This document shows, piece after piece, positions 1 to 7,253 of a stretch of 64,000 bases of DNA. A program made the position numbers and the translations under genes. The DNA is from an uncultured Flavobacteriaceae bacterium (GTDB taxonomy: Bacteria; Bacteroidota; Bacteroidia; Flavobacteriales; Flavobacteriaceae), in NCBI GenBank assembly GCA_947497145.1, contig CANMFQ010000006.1:169411-233410 (forward strand), written 5' to 3'. Under the pieces are notes generated by a model. The model saw only the letters and a list, made by a program, of their open reading frames with translations, had not been told where the DNA came from and did no database searches. The first letter of the stretch is position 1. Each line of letters begins with the position of its first letter.

Positions 1-398
1 GGCATAAAAAGTTCCTTATCATTCTTCATTAAATCTGGCTGCGATAAAAAATCAGCCAAAACCTCATCAACTGGTGGTTGATTGGGCATTTCAGAAATCA
101 TATCCTTAATCGTATCCATACCAGGTGTAATTATGTCTTCTTGGTGCGGATTACTTTCGGGCACACTAGCATTTGCACTAAGCACGGCATTAGCCATCGT
201 TTCAAATTTTGCAGCGATAACATTTTTGGATACATCAATTTCAATATCCTTCAATTTCTCATCTATGAATTTTAAAACCGCTAGCTTCTCATAAAGGTTT
301 TTTGATGCCTCATAAATGTCAGCAATCTCATTCATATTACGAGAGGTAATGATATCTGTAGATAACTTTATCAATTCTTCTTTCAGTTTTTCTTTCAT
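1..398 (-). CDS. Conserved hypothetical protein, 3' end cut by window edge
   Basis: An open frame starts at an ATG at 396-398 and runs without a stop to the left edge, giving at least 132 residues. The product begins MKEKLKEELIKLSTDI and is rich in Lys, Glu and Ile. It looks soluble and helical at first, with a Pro-rich acidic stretch near residue 105. There is no signal peptide or membrane segment. It is divergent from tdk, with 127 bp between the two starts that must hold both promoters. I recognise no domain and infer no function. The even codon use and the conserved-looking start make it likely to be a real gene. Confidence 0.6.
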   Translation of the reverse strand, partial: MKEKLKEELIKLSTDIITSRNMNEIADIYEASKNLYEKLAVLKFIDEKLKDIEIDVSKNVIAAKFETMANAVLSANASVPESNPHQEDIITPGMDTIKDMISEMPNQPPVDEVLADFLSQPDLMKNDKELFM

Positions 399-525
399 TT
401 GAGCAATAATTTTAAATGTAAGACATTTGTATTTCGATGCAAAAAGATGGTTTTTTCTTTGCTAAATTTAACCTTAGTTTATAATCAGAACGAAAAAACA
501 TCCTATTTTCGTCTAAAATTACAAA

Positions 526-1170
526 ATGTTTCTTGAAAACACCGTTAATCACAAAGAACAGTTTGGTTGGATTGAAGTAATCTGTGGCTCTATGTTTTCT
601 GGTAAAACAGAAGAATTGATTCGAAGATTGAAACGTGCTCAATTCGCTAAGCAAAAAGTTGAAATTTTCAAACCCATGGTAGATGTGCGCTATGATGAAG
701 ACATGGTGGTTTCTCATGACGCTAATGAAATACGTTCTACACCAGTTCCTGCAGCAGCAAATATCAGAATTTTAGCAGATACCTGTGATGTTGTTGGTAT
801 TGATGAAGCCCAATTTTTTGATGATGAAATTATAACCGTTTGCAATGATTTAGCAAATAAAGGTATACGCGTTGTTGTTGCGGGTCTTGATATGGATTTC
901 AAAGGAAATCCTTTTGGCCCTATGCCTGCCTTAATGGCAACAGCAGAATATGTTACCAAAGTTCATGCTATTTGTACCCGTACAGGCAATCTTGCCAGTT
1001 ATAGTTTTAGAAAATCAAATAACGATGATTTGGTAATGCTGGGAGAAACCGAAGAATATGAGCCGTTGAGTAGGGCAGCTTTTTACAAAGCAAGGCTACG
1101 TGAAAAAGTAAAAAATATAGCTGTTAATATAGAAGAAATACCGTCGAGCAAAAAAAAGCCTGATGCATAA
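526..1170 (+). CDS. tdk: Thymidine kinase (type II)
   Basis: Phosphorylates thymidine to dTMP in the cytosolic pyrimidine salvage pathway. The 214-residue product has the P-loop GSMFSGKT at residues 21-28, the Walker-B-like DEAQFF at 93-98 and the type II TK C-terminal region. Of the usual zinc-ligand cysteines of the lasso domain only one is evident (in ICTRTGNLA), so the metal site seems lost or altered, which I believe is common in flavobacterial enzymes. The start at 526 leaves a normal-length N-terminus before the P-loop. The last 8 nt overlap alr, so the two genes are probably translationally coupled. Confidence 0.96.
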   Translation: MFLENTVNHKEQFGWIEVICGSMFSGKTEELIRRLKRAQFAKQKVEIFKPMVDVRYDEDMVVSHDANEIRSTPVPAAANIRILADTCDVVGIDEAQFFDDEIITVCNDLANKGIRVVVAGLDMDFKGNPFGPMPALMATAEYVTKVHAICTRTGNLASYSFRKSNNDDLVMLGETEEYEPLSRAAFYKARLREKVKNIAVNIEEIPSSKKKPDA

Positions 1171-2269
1171 AACAAGAGAAACTGTTCTAGAAATTAATCT
1201 TCAACACCTAGCGCATAATTATCACTATTTACGAGCAAAATTACAGCCTACAACACATTTTTTAGGGGTAGTAAAAGCATTTGCCTATGGAAGTGACTCG
1301 GTAAGAATAGCAAAAAAACTAGAGCAATTAGGGGCAAATTATTTAGCCGTAGCGTATACACAAGAAGGCGTACAATTGCGTAAAGCAGGCATTCGTCTTC
1401 CTATTTTAGTACTGCATCCTCAAATCACTCATTTTGAAGCGCTTCTTAAATACTGTTTAGAACCCAGCTTGTATTCTATAAAAATTTTAAAGGCATTTGT
1501 AGCCACTGCAAAAAAACAACAAACAAAAGCATATCCTGTACATATTAAATTCAATACAGGTTTAAATCGATTGGGTTTTTTAGAAAATGATATCGATACC
1601 ATTACGGCTATTTGTAAAAAAAATAAGCATATAAAAATAACATCGATATTTTCGCATTTAGCTGCTTCCGAAGATTTACAAGAAAGTGCCTTTACCCAAT
1701 CTCAGATAGCTGTCTTTCAACATATTGCTAAGATGATGGATGAAAGATTGGGATATCATTCAAAGAAACACCTTCTAAATACTTCAGGTATTCTTAATTA
1801 TTCAGAAGCACAGTATGACATGGTACGGAGTGGTATAGGTCTTTATGGATTTGGAAATGACGCTCAAATTGACCTTCATTTAAAACCTGTTGCCACCCTT
1901 AAAACAATAATTTCTCAAATACACAAAATAGCCCCAGGGCAAACCGTTGGGTATAATAGAGCATTTGCTGCTAATGAGCAGAAGAGAACTGCAACGCTTC
2001 CGTTGGGTCATGCAGATGGTATAGGTAGGCAATACGGGGAAGGAAAATCATTTGTATATATAAAAGGACAACGAGCACCCATTATTGGTAATGTGTGTAT
2101 GGATATGATTATGATAGATATTACACATATTGATTGCACTGAAGGAGATGAGGTAATTATTTTTGGCCAAAATGCTACAGCCGAAAAATTGGCAGCTTCT
2201 GCCAATACCATATCATACGAGCTTTTAACAGGAATTTCGCAACGCGTAAAGCGAGAATTTATAGAATAA
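1163..2269 (+). CDS. alr: Alanine racemase
   Basis: PLP-dependent racemase making D-alanine for peptidoglycan in the cytosol. The 368-residue protein has the PLP lysine motif VVKAFAYG (Lys38) near the N-terminus and the TVGYNRAF segment that carries the second catalytic base (Tyr). It also has the C-terminal GNVCMDMIMID signature. The usual VVKADAYG reads VVKAFAYG here. The ATG lies inside the end of tdk (8-nt overlap), indicating one transcript with tdk, and mscL follows 84 bp later in the same direction. Confidence 0.96.
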   Translation: MHKTRETVLEINLQHLAHNYHYLRAKLQPTTHFLGVVKAFAYGSDSVRIAKKLEQLGANYLAVAYTQEGVQLRKAGIRLPILVLHPQITHFEALLKYCLEPSLYSIKILKAFVATAKKQQTKAYPVHIKFNTGLNRLGFLENDIDTITAICKKNKHIKITSIFSHLAASEDLQESAFTQSQIAVFQHIAKMMDERLGYHSKKHLLNTSGILNYSEAQYDMVRSGIGLYGFGNDAQIDLHLKPVATLKTIISQIHKIAPGQTVGYNRAFAANEQKRTATLPLGHADGIGRQYGEGKSFVYIKGQRAPIIGNVCMDMIMIDITHIDCTEGDEVIIFGQNATAEKLAASANTISYELLTGISQRVKREFIE

Positions 2270-2353
2270 CTTGGTATATATATTCAATACCGATTCGTTT
2301 TTTTGCTTAAATTGCGCTTTCGTAAAAATTTACCCAATTAAAAGAAACATATT

Positions 2354-2755
2354 ATGTTAAAGGAATTTAGAGATTTTATTATGACGGGCAACGTCATAGA
2401 TTTTGCCGTAGCGGTTATTATGGCTACAGCCTTAGGAGGCGTTATTAAAGGTTTTGTAAGTAACATTGTAATGCCATTTGTAGGTCATTTTGCAGGTGGA
2501 GTGAACTTTGAAGACAAAAAGATTATTCTAGACGAGGCCGTAGTAGATGCAGCAGGCGTAGTAACTACTCCTGAAAATGCCATCATGTGGGGATCTTGGT
2601 TAAACACCATAATCAATTTAATCATTGTAGGTTTCATCATGTTCTTAATTGTTAAAGCATACAATAAAACAAAAAAGCCAGAACCAGAAGCTGCTCCTGC
2701 AGGACCAACAGCGGAAGAATTACTCACTGAAATTCGTGATGCGTTAAAAAAATAA
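2354..2755 (+). CDS. mscL: Large-conductance mechanosensitive channel MscL
   Basis: Homopentameric inner-membrane channel that releases solutes on hypo-osmotic shock. The 133-residue protein has the family start MLKEFRDFIMTGNVIDFAVAV. TM1 spans about residues 12-40 with the small-residue pore face, a periplasmic loop covers about 45-75, TM2 is near 80-102, and the end is a charged cytoplasmic helix. The loop is somewhat longer than in E. coli MscL. It is the last gene of the tdk-alr-mscL run and is followed by a strong terminator hairpin. Confidence 0.96.
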   Translation: MLKEFRDFIMTGNVIDFAVAVIMATALGGVIKGFVSNIVMPFVGHFAGGVNFEDKKIILDEAVVDAAGVVTTPENAIMWGSWLNTIINLIIVGFIMFLIVKAYNKTKKPEPEAAPAGPTAEELLTEIRDALKK

Positions 2756-2874
2756 CTAACATATAACTATGTATTTATACGCCTAACTCAACAACCTTAG
2801 CGAGTATATGAGGTATGCTTGAAAATAACAGGAGTATAAAAAAGCGTAGTTTCGGTATAGTAACCAACCTTTAA

Positions 2875-2913
2875 CCGTCGATAGCATATATTATTGCTAT
2901 TGACGGTTTTTTT
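2875..2913 (+). terminator. Intrinsic terminator after mscL
   Basis: A 12-bp stem (CCGTCGATAGCA pairing with TGCTATTGACGG, one G-T wobble) closes an 8-nt loop and is followed by seven T residues. The T-run lies on the plus side only, so it serves the tdk-alr-mscL direction rather than the convergent gene. Confidence 0.85.
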
Positions 2914-2920
2914 ATACCCA

Positions 2921-4057
2921 TTACACTTTAAAATACACTTTGTGCTTATCTAAAAAATAGGTGATATACCAAAAGATGAAAAGCACAAAAAGTGCATTTA
3001 TAACCATAATTAATGGTTCTGAAAGGCCAAAATTACTCAGTATTCCTTGAGTCCATATTTTTCCAAAACCTCTAAACCATTGCACGCCTACGGTTTCAGC
3101 AAACAAATAAATAAAAATAGAATTTGTTCCTACTACTGAAAATATTTTTAGCCATTTTTTCTTGTATCCCTTTACATCAATTAGATAATAAAACAGACTT
3201 AGGGTCAGTACAGCAAACCCGCCAGAAGCAAGGGTAAATGAAGAAGTAGCTATACGTTTTATAATCGGAGTAATCTGCAACCAATCCATAGCAAAACCAG
3301 CTACTAAAATTACCGTTCCCCAAATCAAAAAGGTTTTTAATTTTTCTTTCACAGCAGCTTGCGAAAGTAATATTTGACCACAAATAACGCCCCAAATGGT
3401 ATGTGCAGCTGTTGGTATAAAATTCACAAATACCCAATACCCATCATTAACTTTTCCCATACTCAGCATATCACCCCAAGAGCCAAAACTTTCATGTCCT
3501 TGCATATAAGGCGCTTCAGGATTGTAGATACGATATAAAATTTCAGTAAGCACCAATAATGCTATTGAAACAGCAATTTGCACTTTATGTGACCTATTCA
3601 TAATGGCATAGGCAATAGCGATAGTAAATGCAAGTTGAACCAGTACATTCCACAACTCCCATACCAAGGCATGACTGTATACACAATGTAACAACACACC
3701 AAAACTGAACAGTAAAAAACACCGTTTTAAAATATGCCTAGTAGCCGCATTACGATTGCCTGTAGCAAGCCTTTTTCGCAAAGAAAATGGCATAGCAACA
3801 CCTACAATAAACATAAAGAAAGGCTGAATTAAATCCCAAAAGCGGAGGCCATTCCATGGGTGGTGATGCAACTGGTGGGCTATCCCTGAAAACATGGTGC
3901 CTTCGGTAAGTACTGCAAAATTATGGTGAAAACCGGCAGCTTCGGCAATCAAAAGAAACATAATAAGACCACGAAAAACATCTAAAGAAAAGAGGCGTTT
4001 TGATACATTCTGTACAGCTTGTGACATAAAAAAGAGGGTTGGTTGGTATAGTGCCAT
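2921..4057 (-). CDS. DUF5009 / HGSNAT-like membrane acyltransferase
   Basis: A multi-pass inner-membrane protein of 378 residues with about ten hydrophobic segments. The N-terminal SLDVFRGLIMFLLI and the following DLIQPFFMFIVGVAMPF match the DUF5009 / heparan-alpha-glucosaminide N-acetyltransferase-like family, which transfers acyl groups to sugars across the membrane. The substrate here is unknown. A second in-frame ATG at 4027 (MSQAVQNVSKRL) is an equally likely start, because the family usually begins a few residues before the SLDVFRG motif. It is divergent from the SGNH hydrolase at 4210, which might act on acylated glycans; that link is inference. Confidence 0.8.
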   Translation of the reverse strand: MALYQPTLFFMSQAVQNVSKRLFSLDVFRGLIMFLLIAEAAGFHHNFAVLTEGTMFSGIAHQLHHHPWNGLRFWDLIQPFFMFIVGVAMPFSLRKRLATGNRNAATRHILKRCFLLFSFGVLLHCVYSHALVWELWNVLVQLAFTIAIAYAIMNRSHKVQIAVSIALLVLTEILYRIYNPEAPYMQGHESFGSWGDMLSMGKVNDGYWVFVNFIPTAAHTIWGVICGQILLSQAAVKEKLKTFLIWGTVILVAGFAMDWLQITPIIKRIATSSFTLASGGFAVLTLSLFYYLIDVKGYKKKWLKIFSVVGTNSIFIYLFAETVGVQWFRGFGKIWTQGILSNFGLSEPLIMVINALFVLFIFWYITYFLDKHKVYFKV

Positions 4058-4131
4058 GTAAGATAAGGTTTATTTTAAAAATTTAAATCATATCTTAAAC
4101 CCATATTATCCATTTTTTCGATCGAACTTGT

Positions 4132-4190
4132 CTTGACTTTTTGTTTGGAACCGAGAATTATGGCTTTTGCAGGTAAAAGAAAAAGTCAAG
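4132..4190. repeat. 11-bp inverted repeat in a divergent promoter region
   Basis: CTTGACTTTTT (4132-4142) and its exact reverse complement (4180-4190) flank 37 bp, between the divergent acyltransferase and SGNH hydrolase genes. It ends about 20 bp before the SGNH start. There is no T-run in terminator position, so an operator or leader structure is possible. No function is proven. Confidence 0.45.
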
Positions 4191-4209
4191 TTCATTATAA
4201 AATACTATC

Positions 4210-5310
4210 ATGCGATTTTTTACCACACTTTTCATTTTCTTTTCGCTGTCTACAATTAGCATATGGGCACAAGACACCCCTGCTTATGAATGGCACAATC
4301 CGCTAGAAAGTCTCTCAAAAATGGAAGGACAGGGCTGGGAAAATATTGCATATACTCGTTTACCTAAAAAGGCTGAAAAGCAAGTTAGAAAGGCCGTTTG
4401 GAATCTATCGAGAAACAGTGCAGGAGTTTCCATCCGTTTTAAAACCAATGCCCAGCAACTTCTTATCACCTATGAAGTAGATGGTAATATAGCCATGAAC
4501 CACATGCCAGCAACAGGAGTAAGTGGTTTAGATTTATATGGAAAAGATACAACGAACAACTGGTTATGGTACAAAGGAAAATACAGTTTTAATGATACCA
4601 TTTCATATCACTACAACACAAAAAATAGCCCTCCTGAAGGCCGTGAATATCAATTGTTTTTACCCCTATATAATACATGTAAAAATTTAAAAATTGGTGT
4701 TCCTAAAGGACATACTATCACATTTGAAAAACCTAGAACGGAAAAACCCATTGTAGTTTATGGTACATCAATAGCACAAGGAGGATGCGCCTCAAGACCT
4801 GGTATGGCTTGGACCAGCATTTTACAACGAAAACTAGATTATCCTATTATTAATTTAGGATTTTCTGGTAATGGTAGGCTTGAAATGGAAGTACTTGAGT
4901 TCATTGCCGAAATTGATGCAAAGGTATTTGTATTAGATTGTTTGCCCAACCTAAGTCCTAGTGCAACAAATACCGAAAAGGAGATTAAAAAACGCCTACA
5001 TAGTAACATTAGTTACCTAAGAGAAAAAAGACCTGAAGCTACTATTTTGCTAACCCAACATGCAGGCTACAGCGACGGTTTGGTAGATGACACCCGAAAA
5101 AATAACTATGAAACCCTAAACCGATGGACATCTGAGGTGTTTTTAACGCTTAAAAAAGAAGGGGATACTCATTTACATATGCTTTTAAAAGAAGATATTA
5201 ATCTTTCAAATGATGCGTTTGTAGATGGCACCCACCCCACCGATTTGGGTATGGAACAATATGCCCAAGCCTATGCACGGGTATTGGCTACGATACTAAA
5301 AAAAGAATAG
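4210..5310 (+). CDS. Secreted SGNH/GDSL-type esterase with GxDLY N-terminal domain
   Basis: A 366-residue exported hydrolase. Residues 1-20 form a signal peptide ending in IWAQ. The N-terminal beta domain contains SGLDLYGKD, matching the GxDLY module (Pfam SGNH_N type). The catalytic domain begins at VVYGTSIAQGG (about residue 183), where the block I serine sits in GTSI rather than GDS. It continues with GFSGNG (oxyanion Gly and Asn) and ends with DGTHPTDLG (about residue 339), which carries the Asp and His. Members usually remove acyl esters from carbohydrates in the periplasm or at the surface. The substrate here is not known. An S10 peptidase gene follows 60 bp downstream on the same strand. 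Confidence 0.85.
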   Translation: MRFFTTLFIFFSLSTISIWAQDTPAYEWHNPLESLSKMEGQGWENIAYTRLPKKAEKQVRKAVWNLSRNSAGVSIRFKTNAQQLLITYEVDGNIAMNHMPATGVSGLDLYGKDTTNNWLWYKGKYSFNDTISYHYNTKNSPPEGREYQLFLPLYNTCKNLKIGVPKGHTITFEKPRTEKPIVVYGTSIAQGGCASRPGMAWTSILQRKLDYPIINLGFSGNGRLEMEVLEFIAEIDAKVFVLDCLPNLSPSATNTEKEIKKRLHSNISYLREKRPEATILLTQHAGYSDGLVDDTRKNNYETLNRWTSEVFLTLKKEGDTHLHMLLKEDINLSNDAFVDGTHPTDLGMEQYAQAYARVLATILKKE

Positions 5311-5370
5311 TATTTTTATAGGCTCTTAATGCTTATTTACAGTGAAAAACACAACCATATTGTAGAAAAA

Positions 5371-6885
5371 ATGACTAAAAGAACGCTATTTTTAATTGGA
5401 TTGCTATGCGCTACTATTACTGTAAATGCACAAAAAGCGATGAAAAAGGAAGCAATTAAACCTATTCCTAAACCACAATCATTTATTACAACGCATCAAG
5501 GCGTTTTTGGTGGAAAAACCGTCAACTACAAGGCAACAGCTAAAGAAACCTATTTAACCAATGACAAAGGCGATTCTGTTGCATCTATTTGGTCGGTAGC
5601 CTACACCAAAAACCCCATGGGTTCTGTGGGTAAAAGACCGGTAACTTTTGTTTTTAATGGTGGGCCTGGTTCTGCCTCGGTATGGTTACATATGGGCTTG
5701 TTTGGGCCACAAATTGTAAACGTAGATTCTGAAGCAAAAAAAGATGATGGTGCAGCACCTTACAACCTCGTAAAAAACAAACACGGATTATTAGACATTA
5801 CCGACATTGTATTTATTGACCCTGTAGGTACAGGCTATAGCCGTGTAGTAGGAAAGGGAAAAGAAAAAGACTTTTGGGGGCTGAAAGAAGATGCTAACTC
5901 GGTTACAAAATTCATTCGCCAATGGATTACCGAAAATGAACGGTGGTTCTCTCCCAAATATCTGGCAGGTGAAAGTTTTGGTACTACACGTGCCGCCGCT
6001 GTTGGCAAAGCCTTAGAAGGTGGTGGGCAAAATATGGCGCTCAACGGAATGATTCTTATTTCTCAGGCACTAGATTACGATGGTTCTACCTCTATTCATG
6101 ACAATATCACATCTTACATTACCTATTTGCCTAGTATGGCTGCCACTGCTTGGTATCATAAAAAAGCTGGGCAGGGTAAAACTTTAGAAGCTTTTGTTGC
6201 CGAATGCCGCTCTTTTACCTACAATACATATACCCCTGCCTTATACAAAGGCAATTTATTATCAGCAACAGAACGTAACAATATCGCAGAACGTTTGGCT
6301 TATTTTACAGGACTAGATATAAACTATATTTTACGATCTAACCTTCGTATTTTAATGCGGCGATTTCAAAAGCAATTACTAGCAGAAAAAGGGCTAGCCA
6401 TTGGCCGTTTAGATGGTAGATTTATGGGTGATGAGGCAGATAAGCTCTCTGATGGTCCACATTTGGGCGATGCTGCAAGCTATCAGATTAGTGCTGCCTA
6501 TACCGCTGCTTTAAACCATTATTATGCAACTGAACTAAACGTAAAAATGGATAGACCTTACTTAACTTCAAACGGAAAAATTGGTGCAAAATGGCGTTGG
6601 AGAACCGTGCCCGATGGCAGTTATTGGGAACCCACCCCTGTTAATGTATCTAGAGCACTAGGCGAAACTATGCGAAGAAATACAGCTATGAAAGTAATGG
6701 TAGCAAGTGGTTATTATGATTTAATAACACCGTTTTTTGATGCTGAATATACCTTTGCTCGAAACGGTATTGTAAAAGAGCGTGTACAAATGACTTATTA
6801 TGAAGCAGGTCATATGATGTACACCCATGAGCCTGATTTAATAAAGCTATCAGCAGATATTAGAGCGTTTTTTAGTGAGGAGTAA
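5371..6885 (+). CDS. Secreted S10-family serine carboxypeptidase-like protein
   Basis: An exported peptidase of 504 residues. I chose the ATG at 5371 because it gives a clean signal peptide (MTKRTLFLIGLLCATITVNAQ); an upstream in-frame ATG at 5329 adds 14 polar residues and spoils it. S10 hallmarks are present: NGGPGSAS oxyanion segment (about residue 95), GESFGTT with the nucleophile Ser (about 202), the Asp in MVASGYYDLITPF, and the His in YEAGHMMYTHEPD (about 480). It probably removes C-terminal residues from peptides in the periplasm. It lies 60 bp after the SGNH gene and may be cotranscribed with it. A terminator hairpin occurs about 200 bp downstream. Confidence 0.88.
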   Translation: MTKRTLFLIGLLCATITVNAQKAMKKEAIKPIPKPQSFITTHQGVFGGKTVNYKATAKETYLTNDKGDSVASIWSVAYTKNPMGSVGKRPVTFVFNGGPGSASVWLHMGLFGPQIVNVDSEAKKDDGAAPYNLVKNKHGLLDITDIVFIDPVGTGYSRVVGKGKEKDFWGLKEDANSVTKFIRQWITENERWFSPKYLAGESFGTTRAAAVGKALEGGGQNMALNGMILISQALDYDGSTSIHDNITSYITYLPSMAATAWYHKKAGQGKTLEAFVAECRSFTYNTYTPALYKGNLLSATERNNIAERLAYFTGLDINYILRSNLRILMRRFQKQLLAEKGLAIGRLDGRFMGDEADKLSDGPHLGDAASYQISAAYTAALNHYYATELNVKMDRPYLTSNGKIGAKWRWRTVPDGSYWEPTPVNVSRALGETMRRNTAMKVMVASGYYDLITPFFDAEYTFARNGIVKERVQMTYYEAGHMMYTHEPDLIKLSADIRAFFSEE

Positions 6886-7080
6886 TGTTTTGATAGGTTG
6901 TGTAGTAGTACCTTTTTTTACTCGAAAATAGGAATGGCTGTTTTATTAAGTACTGTAAAGATATTTTCATATACCTGTCATTAATTCTCTTTCGTAACTT
7001 TCTGTGAAATTTCTTATTTATCGACATCATTTGACAGACATCAATAACTGTCAAAACATAGAGAAACATATTTTTCAAAC

Positions 7081-7116
7081 ACAAAAACCACAGCATTTTA
7101 CTGCTATGGTTTTTGT
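7081..7116. terminator. Bidirectional terminator hairpin
   Basis: A 15-bp stem with one mismatch (ACAAAAACCACAGCA against TGCTATGGTTTTTGT) closes a 6-nt loop, with A-rich and T-rich flanks. It lies between the plus-strand S10 peptidase gene and the minus-strand Kelch gene and probably serves both. The rest of 6886-7253 shows no gene I can support. Confidence 0.65.
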
Positions 7117-7253
7117 GTTCTTTACTTTCTTTCTCGGTAAGATATACTTCTTAGAATGAATTCATCTATTCAAGCTAGATTAGTTTTTTATTTCATGAGC
7201 ATAAAGTCTCAAAAGAAAAAGTATACATGATGATAATTCACCATAAATACGTA

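Noticed and set aside
6872..7096. 74-codon minus-strand frame between the S10 and Kelch genes
   Set aside because: It overlaps the end of the S10 peptidase gene and the terminator hairpin; composition is non-coding.
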